DNA from: Clostridium sp. K4410.MGS-306
GTDB lineage: Bacteria > Cyanobacteriota > Vampirovibrionia > Gastranaerophilales > Gastranaerophilaceae
Length of the DNA stretch: 64,000 nt
Reading direction: 5' to 3'
Assembly (NCBI GenBank): GCA_000980375.1
Contig: LARD01000005.1
Coordinates: 1 to 64,000, forward strand
The position numbers and the translations under genes were made by a program. Numbering within the stretch: position 1 is the stretch's first letter; the number at the start of each line of letters is the position of its first letter. The notes below the pieces were generated by a model. That model was not told the origin of the DNA, made no database searches, and was given only the letters and a program-made list of their open reading frames with translations. Positions 9,520-17,775 of the stretch are shown in pieces.

Positions 9520-10827
9520 TTAAAATGAATATCGCACTCCGACTTCTCCACTCCACTTTTCCCCTGTATCATAAGTCATTCTCGTATTAAGAGAGAGTTT
9601 TTTAGCCACTTTGGCATCTGAGCCAAATGATACTTGTACATATTTTAATGAATTTTTAGCTTCAGGGGTTTGTTCCCATTTTTTACCCGTTTCCAGCTGT
9701 GTAAAAATTACTGTATCTCCAAAATTTCTGCCGAGATTTTGATATACACCAAAGTTTGTATTAAAACTTTGATTTTTTAATGAAGGTGCACTTTCACTTG
9801 AATATTTAGCACCTGCTTCAAAAATTGTATTACAATTATTAATTCGATAATCTCCGCCTAAAGCCGCTGAGACATTTTTGGACTCGTTGTTCTTGCCAAA
9901 ACTAACTGCTGATCTAACAAGATAGTCTGTTGTTGAATTGTTTTCTGCACCATAATGGTTGTAAGCACCGTCAAGGTCTAATTTGTAACCGGAAATTTTT
10001 CCACCATTGAGCATTAATTCTGTTTTAACTTCACCATTCAAACCACTGTTAAATTCTCCATATTCTGTACGGTTTAATTTTGCACCTGCCTCAATGTTTA
10101 AATTATGATTTGTTTCTGGAGCTTCACCGTTGATTTTTATTTTGGAATTGTTTAAACCTAGGTTGTACTGATTTTTTACTCCCTTGGTCATTATATTAAA
10201 GGTATTGGTTGTTGTTTTTAATAATTCTTCTTTTGTGTCGCTATTTTTATATTCAAGTTTTATTTTTTGCAAATCTGCTGTTGCAGTAATTTCATGATTA
10301 TTATTGCTTTGTGTATATTCTGTATTCAAAAAGTTGGAATTGTTAATTCTGTACATGAGGGAATTTTTTGTATACAGACCGTTTTGTTCTTGTGAGTAAC
10401 CGATTTTTGACTGCAAATTAAATCGTTCACCGGTTTCTACAAGTTCTTCTTTCCGTACTTTATCTTGATTTTCAAGATTGTTGATATTATCGGGATTGAT
10501 TAAAAATTTTTTATTAACACCAACAGTCAAAGATGTATCGTCTTTACTGTGGAATAATTGCGCATTAGTAGAGATCCCATTGTCAAAACTATGGCTTACC
10601 CCTACGGTTGTATCATAAGTAAAGTCACTGCTTGTTTTCTCAAGATTTGTAGAGATACTAACATCTTTTAGATTTTTTGAATAACCAATAGAGCCTGATT
10701 TTGTTTCTATACCGTTATTCACTGTAGAGCTGCTAATGTTGAATTCAAAATCACCAAGCATTGTAGAAAGGTTCGCCTTTTTGTTAACCGTCAAATCTAT
10801 ATTTAGTTTTTCATCATCCTCTTTCAT
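9520..10827 (-). CDS. Beta-barrel-like protein without a signal peptide
   Basis: 435 aa, no family recognised. The sequence is almost entirely short alternating polar/hydrophobic strands rich in Asn, Ser, Thr and Lys, separated by turns. It ends GEVGVRYSF, a terminal aromatic residue typical of outer-membrane beta-barrels that use the BAM signal. Yet the N-terminus (MKEDDEKLNIDL) is highly charged with no Sec signal and no upstream in-frame extension. A good TGAGG ribosome site precedes the ATG, so the start looks real. It is the second gene of a two-gene unit (19-base gap) preceded by an inverted repeat and a CCTAA array. Surface or exported protein is inference. Confidence 0.6.
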   Translation of the reverse strand: MKEDDEKLNIDLTVNKKANLSTMLGDFEFNISSSTVNNGIETKSGSIGYSKNLKDVSISTNLEKTSSDFTYDTTVGVSHSFDNGISTNAQLFHSKDDTSLTVGVNKKFLINPDNINNLENQDKVRKEELVETGERFNLQSKIGYSQEQNGLYTKNSLMYRINNSNFLNTEYTQSNNNHEITATADLQKIKLEYKNSDTKEELLKTTTNTFNIMTKGVKNQYNLGLNNSKIKINGEAPETNHNLNIEAGAKLNRTEYGEFNSGLNGEVKTELMLNGGKISGYKLDLDGAYNHYGAENNSTTDYLVRSAVSFGKNNESKNVSAALGGDYRINNCNTIFEAGAKYSSESAPSLKNQSFNTNFGVYQNLGRNFGDTVIFTQLETGKKWEQTPEAKNSLKYVQVSFGSDAKVAKKLSLNTRMTYDTGEKWSGEVGVRYSF

Positions 10828-10846
10828 ATATCCTCAAAAATCAATC

Positions 10847-11194
10847 TTAAGAAAATGTTTTTCCGTGTGTTTCTTGTGCAATTGTAAAAATACTTTTATT
10901 CATAGGTATATTGCCAGGAATATTCCAGCTTTGATTGTTTTGTTTGTTTTCTGTTTTAATTCCTGTCGCATCTGCTATTTTTGTACGCATATTGTCATCT
11001 TTTATAGAATTTACAAAAGATTTGCCTTCTTTTTTTGCAACAAAAATTGATAAATCTTTGTCGTTTAATGCTGCTAACCTTGATAAATCGATTATATCAC
11101 TTTTCTTATAATCCTTTTTTCCTGTTAAACGTCTAATTTTTGCTTGATCGAAATTTGAGTCATATTGAAATAAGTCTTTAACAGTTATTGACAT
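10847..11194 (-). CDS. Small protein of unknown function, first gene of the barrel operon
   Basis: 115 aa, Lys/Asp-rich, no signal peptide or transmembrane segment, no family recognised. Starts MSITVKDLF with AAAGGA seven bases before the ATG. It is 19 bases upstream of the beta-barrel-like gene on the same strand and so likely cotranscribed. Its 5' leader contains a 54-base inverted repeat ending 18 bases before the ATG, then the CCTAA array, so translation and transcription of the pair may depend on these elements. Could be a partner or chaperone of the barrel protein; this is a guess from position only. Confidence 0.6.
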   Translation of the reverse strand: MSITVKDLFQYDSNFDQAKIRRLTGKKDYKKSDIIDLSRLAALNDKDLSIFVAKKEGKSFVNSIKDDNMRTKIADATGIKTENKQNNQSWNIPGNIPMNKSIFTIAQETHGKTFS

Positions 11195-11211
11195 AAATTA
11201 TCCTTTCTTTA

Positions 11212-11265
11212 TTAGGTGCAATTCTATATAAATAAAGTATTTTATTTATATAGAATTGCACCTAA
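11212..11265. repeat. 54-base near-perfect inverted repeat before the barrel operon
   Basis: Arms 11212-11236 and 11241-11265 are exact reverse complements (25 bases each) around a GTAT loop. The outermost bases are TTAGG on the left and CCTAA on the right, so the right arm runs straight into the CCTAA array. In the minus-strand transcript this would form a long, AU-rich hairpin immediately ahead of the ribosome site of the gene starting at 11194. Confidence 0.95.
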
Positions 11266-11329
11266 CCTAACCTAACCTAACCTAACCTAACCTAACCTAA
11301 CCTAACCTAACCTAACCTAACCTAACCTA
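11261..11329. repeat. Pentanucleotide tandem array (CCTAA)13
   Basis: Thirteen exact copies of CCTAA followed by CCTA then C. On the minus strand it is TTAGG repeats upstream of the two-gene barrel operon. Simple repeats of this kind change copy number by slipped-strand mispairing; a unit of five shifts promoter spacing by half a helical turn. It is non-coding. Confidence 0.97.
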
Positions 11330-11417
11330 CAGTATATCTGGGTTTTAGCCATATTAAAGTTGCTTTTACAAATCTTAATATTATTAATAATTCTTAATAT
11401 CATATAATTCAACAAAC

Positions 11418-11447
11418 AAAAAAGACTCCCTTGGGAGTCTTAAAAAA
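11418..11447 (-). terminator. Terminator of tRNA-Leu
   Basis: Stem AAGACTCCC/GGGAGTCTT with a two-base loop, flanked by A and T runs on both sides. It follows the CCA end of tRNA-Leu on the minus strand and could act in both directions. Between the CCTAA array and this hairpin (11330-11417) I see nothing else. Confidence 0.85.
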
Positions 11448-11448
11448 A

Positions 11449-11535
11449 TGGTGCCGTTGGCCGGAGTCGAACCGGCACGTGGTTGCCCACACAAGATTTT
11501 GAGTCTAGCACGTCTACCAATTTCATCACAACGGC
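11449..11535 (-). tRNA. tRNA-Leu (anticodon CAA)
   Basis: 87 bases including encoded CCA. Minus strand starts GCCGTTG, has the class II D-arm (AATTGGTAGAC), an anticodon loop CTCAAAA giving CAA, a long variable arm (TGTGTGGGCAACCACG), the T-arm GGTTCGACTCC, and ends CAACGGCACCA. It decodes UUG. Confidence 0.95.
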
Positions 11536-11715
11536 TGATAACATGTGTAATGATTAAAATTCATTAACACTGTAAAATTATTCTACCAAAACAATTTAAA
11601 AATTCCAGTACTATTTTTTAAATTTAGCCTTAAGTTATGTAAATTTTATGTAAAAAACTGTTCAAAAAGTAATTGTAGGGCTATTAATTAGATATAGTCT
11701 GGATAAAGTGGGTAT

Positions 11716-13899
11716 ATGAGAATATTAAACTATACAATGAATAGCAGAGTTGCAGGGGTGTATGCAAATGCACAACAACCGTCTTTTAAACGTGCACCAA
11801 AAGAAGAAATTATCATGCCTGACGGCAGAAATGAGCAGCAGTTTTTTACAGATACAATTCAACAGGCAAAATCATTTCTCGGCATTAAAAATCTGGGGCT
11901 TATTTTGCATCAATCCTGCTTCCCCGTTAAGGATAAAGACGTATTCATAGGTTCACATATAAATTCAAAAGCCCTTGAAGTAAATAAGTTTTTACATATG
12001 CACGGATTTGACTCAATCCAACTGGGACCTCCCGGCATGACAAAGCTTTCACCGTATACCTCATCTATAGATTCAAAAAATTACCTTTATACAGATTTTG
12101 AAAAATTTGTAACAGATGAATATGCTAATATCTTAACTGTTAATGACAACAATGATGACATTAAAAATGCAATCAGGCAGGTCGATAAAGAAGGCGTTTA
12201 TGAAGCCTCTTCAGACCAGACAAATTTTAATAAGGCCTTTTATGTTGTGGATAAGCTTTATGAAAAAGCCTATAAGAATCTGATGTTAAAAGTAGAGAAC
12301 AAAGACCCTTCTGCATTAAAACTCTATAATGAGTTTAATCAATTTAAAATTGAACAAAATGATTGGCTGGAAAAAAATGCCGTGTTTGTGCAATTGAAAA
12401 ATCTTCTGGGCATGGATGACAATTTCTTTGAATGGCCGGATATGTGCCGCAATTTCTTTGACTATATGGAAGATAAAGACTCCCCATTTCATGATGAAGC
12501 AATTGAATACTACGACAAGTTGAATAAAAGATACGGGCAGGATATTGATTTATACAAGTTTAAACAGTTTATTATAGACAAGCAGGAACGAGAATTTAAG
12601 TCAGAAAACGGAAAACTTCCTTATAGTACAGATGCAATAATCGGTTTTCATATGATGGATTACTTTGCACATAAGGATGCTTTTTTGCCTGGTTATAGAG
12701 TAGGCACTCCATATGGAGGTGAGGGTAAAGCTATAGGTAACGGCTCTATATGGGGGAACAATCAGGTGTGGGATATACCTGTTTTGGATCCTAAAAAATT
12801 GTTTATAAAAGATGAACAGGGTAATATTATTGGCCTTGGTTCTGCGGGGAAACTGATAAGGCAAAAATTTGAAAAACTTCTTGATACATACTCAAATGTC
12901 CGCATTGACCATGCAATAGGTCTTATAGACCCGTGGATATATAACAAAAGCAGGATAGAAGTTAATGTTGGAAGACATAATGACGAAGACCCCAATGTGC
13001 CTGAACACGTCATCTACAGAAATGCTCACGGTGCAAATATCAGCATGATGCACAAAGAGAATGTATACGGCTATGATAAGGGCTGGGATTGGCATGTTAC
13101 TGATATGATTAACCAGGATATTAAAAATATGCCTGATATCGACCCTGACGGCGATTATGCCAAAATTCTTGATGAAATTCTTCTGCCTTTGTTTGAAGAA
13201 AAAGGTGTAAATCCTCAAGACATGCCATGGGAAACACTTGGCTGTGATACACCAAAATTTAGAGAAATTTTTGATAAGAACAGAAATGGCAAAGTTTTGC
13301 CGGAAATAACATCTTCTTATGAATGGCAAATACAAAAAAGAATGGCTGATCCAAGGCATAAAAATGATACCGTAATGCTGGGCTGCCATGACCACCCTCC
13401 GTTTGCTCAGGTTTGCGATGACAATTTCTTTGCTCAAAAAAACTGCCAAAACGGTATTTATGAGGCGCCCTATATTGTAGGCAGTTTATATCCGGAAAAA
13501 ACAAACGAACAACGCGCAGATATCATGAACCAGCTTAGCTGGGACAGAAGACTCAGGGTAAAACTAAAATTTGCAGAAATGTTTAGATTTGCACAAAAAA
13601 TCCAACTTTCCTTTATGGACTTTTTCGGATTGGATAAAACTTATAACTACGCAGGTACCCAAAATCCAAACAACTGGAAATTACGGTTAAACAAAGACTA
13701 CCAAAAAGATTTTTATGAAAAACTGGCCTGGCAACCAGGAGACAAAGGTGTCAACAATGTAGCTGTGAATATGCCTGAACTCCTTGAAAGAGCTGTTAAA
13801 TCAAAGATTATTATGGATGGCGGTAAATTTGAAGACCAACAACAGCTCTTGGACGATTTGGAATACTGCGACAAAAGTATCCTAAAAGTAAAAGAATAG
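11716..13899 (+). CDS. malQ: 4-alpha-glucanotransferase (amylomaltase, GH77), enlarged
   Basis: 727 aa, against about 500 in typical MalQ. It moves alpha-1,4-glucan segments between chains in glycogen/maltodextrin metabolism. GH77 landmarks: RIDHAIG with the nucleophile Asp near residue 398, the acid/base Glu in PWETLGCDTP near 507 (family EDLG position), and a conserved His-Asp pair in GCHDHPP near 559. Extra length lies in a helical insertion (about 130-310) and the N-terminus. Residues 1-25 are a non-globular leader ending PSFKRAP, the F-K motif seen in seven other proteins here. Transcribed alone. GlgA at 52037 is the only other glycogen enzyme in view. Confidence 0.87.
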   Translation: MRILNYTMNSRVAGVYANAQQPSFKRAPKEEIIMPDGRNEQQFFTDTIQQAKSFLGIKNLGLILHQSCFPVKDKDVFIGSHINSKALEVNKFLHMHGFDSIQLGPPGMTKLSPYTSSIDSKNYLYTDFEKFVTDEYANILTVNDNNDDIKNAIRQVDKEGVYEASSDQTNFNKAFYVVDKLYEKAYKNLMLKVENKDPSALKLYNEFNQFKIEQNDWLEKNAVFVQLKNLLGMDDNFFEWPDMCRNFFDYMEDKDSPFHDEAIEYYDKLNKRYGQDIDLYKFKQFIIDKQEREFKSENGKLPYSTDAIIGFHMMDYFAHKDAFLPGYRVGTPYGGEGKAIGNGSIWGNNQVWDIPVLDPKKLFIKDEQGNIIGLGSAGKLIRQKFEKLLDTYSNVRIDHAIGLIDPWIYNKSRIEVNVGRHNDEDPNVPEHVIYRNAHGANISMMHKENVYGYDKGWDWHVTDMINQDIKNMPDIDPDGDYAKILDEILLPLFEEKGVNPQDMPWETLGCDTPKFREIFDKNRNGKVLPEITSSYEWQIQKRMADPRHKNDTVMLGCHDHPPFAQVCDDNFFAQKNCQNGIYEAPYIVGSLYPEKTNEQRADIMNQLSWDRRLRVKLKFAEMFRFAQKIQLSFMDFFGLDKTYNYAGTQNPNNWKLRLNKDYQKDFYEKLAWQPGDKGVNNVAVNMPELLERAVKSKIIMDGGKFEDQQQLLDDLEYCDKSILKVKE

Positions 13900-13909
13900 A
13901 TATTATTTT

Positions 13910-14581
13910 CTATAAATATAACGGGTAAATGCTGATTATCCCGTTAAGCAGTGCTGTTTCATTTGCCGTCTGGTAATCAAAGTCCGGCTTTATTTCATAA
14001 TATTCATAATTCTTATTATTATACTTTTCGTTATCCTTTGTGTTTTTTATATTTAAATTGGATGGTTTATGAAGCTCAATATAAAATGGTGCTTTGTCTT
14101 TTGCGTAAGGGTCAGTAATGAGTATTCTGTTATTTTTGCAAGAACAGGCGTTTACATAATGTCCGTCTTTTCTTTTTAATACGCCGTTGCTGTGTTCATA
14201 AAACCCTATGTTCAAAATTATAAATCGTCCGTTTTGTAATTCTTCACAAATATTTAGGGGTTTTTTTGTTTGATATTGTTTGGCAGTGCGTCTTATTCCA
14301 TAGTATTTTATTTGTGTTTGAAGATGCTTTTTCGCCAAATATTTTTCTATTGCAGTAATTAAATTTTGAGCTGTTGTGCCTTGATTGTCAGTTTTGGCAT
14401 TTTTGCACAGCTCTTGTACAAGAGAATTCGGTTCAATTTTTTGATTAAGTATGTCTATTATACAATTGGCTGCACATACAGGTGCACAGGTATATTCGTC
14501 TTGCTGCTTAATGTCAGAAAAACCAAAAACGAAACATGATAATGTTATGCAAAATAATATCGCAAAAAGTTTTTTAATCAT
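13910..14581 (-). CDS. Secreted C39-like cysteine peptidase
   Basis: 223 aa with a signal peptide (hydrophobic residues 4-20, cleavage near FGFS). Papain-like C39 layout: Gln and nucleophile Cys in QQDEYTCAPVCAAN near residues 26-39, catalytic His in KDGHYVNACS near 143, and Asp in ILITDPYAKD near 158. C39 proteins cleave double-glycine leaders or act as envelope peptidases; a free-standing secreted form has no assigned substrate. The ATG is two bases after the ychF stop, so it is translationally coupled to ychF. Confidence 0.8.
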   Translation of the reverse strand: MIKKLFAILFCITLSCFVFGFSDIKQQDEYTCAPVCAANCIIDILNQKIEPNSLVQELCKNAKTDNQGTTAQNLITAIEKYLAKKHLQTQIKYYGIRRTAKQYQTKKPLNICEELQNGRFIILNIGFYEHSNGVLKRKDGHYVNACSCKNNRILITDPYAKDKAPFYIELHKPSNLNIKNTKDNEKYNNKNYEYYEIKPDFDYQTANETALLNGIISIYPLYL

Positions 14582-14583
14582 TT

Positions 14584-15681
14584 TTATACTGCAAATCTAA
14601 AGTGAACAATATCTCCATCTTGGACAACATAGTCTTTGCCTTCAAGACGGGTTAATCCTTTTTCTTTTGCCGCTGCGTAAGAGCCGCATTTTATGAAATC
14701 TTCATATCCTGTTACTTCTGCACGGATAAACCCTTTTTCAAAATCGGTATGGATTACACCAGCTGCCTGCGGTGCCTTGGCTCCAGCCGGGATAGTCCAG
14801 GCGCGCACTTCAATTTCTCCTGCGGTAATGTATGTTCTAAGGTCAAGCAAATGATATACAGCTCTAATCATTCTTTCAATGCCGGAGCTTTCAACGCCGA
14901 GTTCAGCTAAATAGTCTTTTTTCTCTTCATCACCGAGCTCTGAAAGCTCTGCTTCGATTTTGGCTGAAATCACAACAACATCAGCATTGTGTGTTTTTGC
15001 GTATTCTTTTACTCGTTCAACATAATCATTGCCTGTTGCAAGGTCTGTTTCAGATACGTTGGCGGCATAAATTACAGGTTTTGTTGTCATAAGATGCATA
15101 AGCTTGATATAAGGTAATTCATCCTCTGTAAAATGGTCTTTTACATTAATAAACTTACCGTCTTCGAGGAGTTTCAAGAGTTTTTCTACAATTGCAAGCT
15201 CGGCAACGGCATCTTTATCTCCTGTTTTTGCTACTTTAGAAAGTCTTTGCTGACGTTTTTCAAGGCTTGCCATATCAGCTAACGCGAGCTCTGTGTTGAT
15301 TGTTTCTATATCATCAATCGGGTCAACTTTGCCTGTTACGTGGATTGTGTTGGGGTCATCAAAACATCTCACAACTTCAATGATTGCGTCTGTTTCCCTG
15401 ATATTTGCCAAAAACTGGTTGCCCAATCCTTCGCCTTTGCTTGCTCCTTTAACAAGGCCGGCAATATCAACAAACTCAATAGCTGTCGGCACAACTTTGT
15501 CTGTTTTTACCATTTTTTGAAGAACATATAATCTTTCATCAGGCACTGTAACAACGCCTACGTTAGGTTCTATAGTGCAAAACGGATAGTTTGCGCTCTG
15601 CGCATTTGCTGTTGAAGTCAATGCGTTAAATAAAGTTGATTTTCCTACGTTCGGTAGCCCTACAATCCCTGCTCTTAACAA
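14584..15681 (-). CDS. ychF: Redox-regulated ribosome-binding ATPase YchF
   Basis: 365 aa, the usual length of this Obg-family protein. P-loop GLPNVGKST at residues 8-16, switch region YPFCTIEPN, DIAGLVKGASKGEG near 72-85, then an ATP-selective NxxE-type motif, a coiled-coil insertion (about 130-170) and a C-terminal TGS domain (RAWTIPAGAKAPQ to the end). It binds ribosomes and hydrolyses ATP. The start is TTG at 15681 preceded by GAGGG at 8-base spacing; it gives the normal short MLRAGIVGLPN N-terminus. Cotranscribed with the C39-like peptidase. Confidence 0.96.
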   Translation of the reverse strand: MLRAGIVGLPNVGKSTLFNALTSTANAQSANYPFCTIEPNVGVVTVPDERLYVLQKMVKTDKVVPTAIEFVDIAGLVKGASKGEGLGNQFLANIRETDAIIEVVRCFDDPNTIHVTGKVDPIDDIETINTELALADMASLEKRQQRLSKVAKTGDKDAVAELAIVEKLLKLLEDGKFINVKDHFTEDELPYIKLMHLMTTKPVIYAANVSETDLATGNDYVERVKEYAKTHNADVVVISAKIEAELSELGDEEKKDYLAELGVESSGIERMIRAVYHLLDLRTYITAGEIEVRAWTIPAGAKAPQAAGVIHTDFEKGFIRAEVTGYEDFIKCGSYAAAKEKGLTRLEGKDYVVQDGDIVHFRFAV

Positions 15682-15850
15682 TTTTATGTCCCTCTTTTTA
15701 TGTAATTCTTAATTTTATCCTACGAAAAACACATAGGTTTTACAATGATGTCATTTATATTGCTGAATGTAAATTTATACTGATGAATAACAAATAATAT
15801 TTTTTTGGATTTTTTCTATATTGACTTATTTTATCCCGGACTGTAATTAA

Positions 15851-16423
15851 ATGATAAATACTTTACACAATATTAGTTTTAAAGGAATTGTAGTTGCCAA
15901 CGGAACAGCGAAGGAACTCAGATCTATTAATGAACTATATGAAAAAGAATACTTCGCTGATGATTGTTTTTCAAACGGCTCTTTTGAGCTGCGAAGATAT
16001 CCAAAGACTTTTCGGGACTATCAAAATTATTCACTTACAGGAATTTATGATGATGGGCAGAAATATGCAGAAAATTTGTATATAACAAACGAAGATACAC
16101 CAAGGCTAAAAGAATATCTTAGACAAAAACAATCAAAAGGAAAGAGGCTTACGGGTAATGAGTCTACTCAGCAAATTATTGAAACATTAAAGAATAATTT
16201 AAAATTAATTAAAAATGAAATAAAACCTTATAAAAATTCTTTGAAAAGTGAAAATACTCACAATGATTACTTGATAGATCTGTATCTTGCTGCTCAAAAG
16301 ACTCTTGTCAATATATTCGGTGAAAAGGATGCATTAAATGTTCCTAAAATGAAAGCGTCAGAAATACTAGATGCTATAAAGAACAGAAAATGGGATTTTG
16401 TTAACTGTAAAATAATTAAATAA
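15851..16423 (+). CDS. Unknown protein with N-terminal F-K-G motif
   Basis: 190 aa, family not recognised, no signal peptide or membrane segment. It begins MINTLHNISFKG, with the F-K-G motif at residues 10-12 found in other proteins of this window. The rest is charged and probably helical (Lys/Glu/Asn-rich). No Shine-Dalgarno precedes the ATG; a TTGACT at 15821 and TGTAAT at 15842 lie so close to the start that the mRNA may be leaderless. It sits between ychF (divergent) and deoB. Confidence 0.65.
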   Translation: MINTLHNISFKGIVVANGTAKELRSINELYEKEYFADDCFSNGSFELRRYPKTFRDYQNYSLTGIYDDGQKYAENLYITNEDTPRLKEYLRQKQSKGKRLTGNESTQQIIETLKNNLKLIKNEIKPYKNSLKSENTHNDYLIDLYLAAQKTLVNIFGEKDALNVPKMKASEILDAIKNRKWDFVNCKIIK

Positions 16424-16470
16424 ACTTGATATTATATATGCTAAAATAAATTGTATAAGGAGTTAATAAT

Positions 16471-17649
16471 ATGAAAAGAGCAATTATTTTAGTTATAGAT
16501 TCAATGGGCTGCGGGGCAATGAGCGACTGTGCTGATTATAAAGATATTCAAGAATGCAACACACTTTGTAATGTTGCAAAAGCAAACGGAGGATTAAATC
16601 TTCCAACAATGCAGAAAATGGGTATAGGAAACCTCGGTAATGTAATGGGAGTTGCACCCGAAAAAGAAACAAATGCCCAATACGGAATTATGAGAGAAGT
16701 TTCAAAAGGAAAAGACACAACAACAGGCCACTGGGAAATCGCAGGGCTTGTGCTGGATGAACCTTTCAGAGTTTACCCCGACGGATTCCCTTCTGATGTA
16801 ATTGAAAAGTTTATAGAGAAAACAGGGTGCGGCGGAGTGCTGGGAAATTATCCGGCTTCTGGCACAAAAATTATTGAAGATTTGAATGACGAACATCATA
16901 AGACGAAGTTTCCTATTGTTTATACAAGCGCAGACAGCGTTTTTCAGATTGCAGTTGATGTTGATGTAATTCCGTTAGAAGAATTATACAGAATGTGCCG
17001 TATAGCAAGAGAAATTCTTGTTGGAGAACACAATGTTTCTCGTGTAATTGCAAGGCCGTACCATATTTTAGACGGAAAACCGACCAGAATTTCTAAAGAC
17101 AGAAGAGATTACTCTGTAGAACCTCCTAAACCTACTGTTTTAAATGAAATTATCGAAAAAGGCGGCAGGGTAGTCGGGATAGGCAAAATTGAAGATATTT
17201 ATGTAAAATCCGGAATTTCTCATGCAATTCATACAGGTTCCAACAAAGAGGGGCTGGAATTGACATTACAAGCATTAAACGGCTCACTTGAGCTGGATAA
17301 AATAAGAATAGCAAACTCTCAAGAACCGCCGAAATCAGAGCTTATTTTCACAAACCTTGTTGATACTGATATGCTATTCGGGCATAGAAATGACTGGAAA
17401 GGCTACGGAAAGGCTATTGAAGAAATAGATGCATTCTTGCCTCAAATCATGGAAGCAATGACGCAGGAGGACATTCTCTTTATCACGGCTGACCATGGCT
17501 GCGACCCGACTGTTCCGGGCACTGACCATACACGTGAACAGGTGCCTCTGCTTGTTTATTCAAAGTCAAAAAACTTTGAGCCAAAAAATCTTGGAATTCT
17601 GCCGACTTTTGCATATATAGCCGATGAAGTAAGAAAATGGCTGTTTTAA
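16471..17649 (+). CDS. deoB: Phosphopentomutase
   Basis: 392 aa, normal for DeoB. It interconverts (deoxy)ribose 1- and 5-phosphate in nucleoside salvage. Alkaline-phosphatase-fold metal sites are visible: DSMGCGAMSD at residues 10-19, the acceptor Thr in KGKDTTTGHWE near 85-95, and TADHGCDPTVPGTDHTRE near 335-352. AAGGAG precedes the ATG. No other nucleoside salvage gene adjoins it. Confidence 0.96.
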   Translation: MKRAIILVIDSMGCGAMSDCADYKDIQECNTLCNVAKANGGLNLPTMQKMGIGNLGNVMGVAPEKETNAQYGIMREVSKGKDTTTGHWEIAGLVLDEPFRVYPDGFPSDVIEKFIEKTGCGGVLGNYPASGTKIIEDLNDEHHKTKFPIVYTSADSVFQIAVDVDVIPLEELYRMCRIAREILVGEHNVSRVIARPYHILDGKPTRISKDRRDYSVEPPKPTVLNEIIEKGGRVVGIGKIEDIYVKSGISHAIHTGSNKEGLELTLQALNGSLELDKIRIANSQEPPKSELIFTNLVDTDMLFGHRNDWKGYGKAIEEIDAFLPQIMEAMTQEDILFITADHGCDPTVPGTDHTREQVPLLVYSKSKNFEPKNLGILPTFAYIADEVRKWLF

Positions 17650-17775
17650 ATGATGTTCGAGCATACTAGAGAGGTCGGCGATATCACAATCTCGACCATC
17701 TTAGAAACTCCTTTTTTCAACTTAACTATGAAACAAAAGCCAGGGACAATATTAAACAGGAGCTTGAGTCTTTAA
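17650..17775 (+). pseudogene. Possible remnant of a STAS-domain (anti-sigma antagonist) gene
   Basis: A 41-codon frame begins ATGATG directly after the deoB stop. It reads MMFEHTREVGDITIST, which resembles the first strand of STAS proteins, and then stops early, overlapping the convergent patatin gene by 24 bases. It has no ribosome site of its own beyond coupling to deoB. The match is short and could be chance. Confidence 0.25.

Noticed and set aside
9414..9572. Long form of the PAS histidine kinase starting at 9572
   Set aside because: It would overlap the upstream gene by 53 bases, with polar residues of no known domain ahead of the first membrane helix.
11261..11329. CCTAA repeats as a telomere or CRISPR array
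   Set aside because: TTAGG is an insect telomere unit, but this array is short, internal and flanked by bacterial genes. There are no spacers, so it is not CRISPR.
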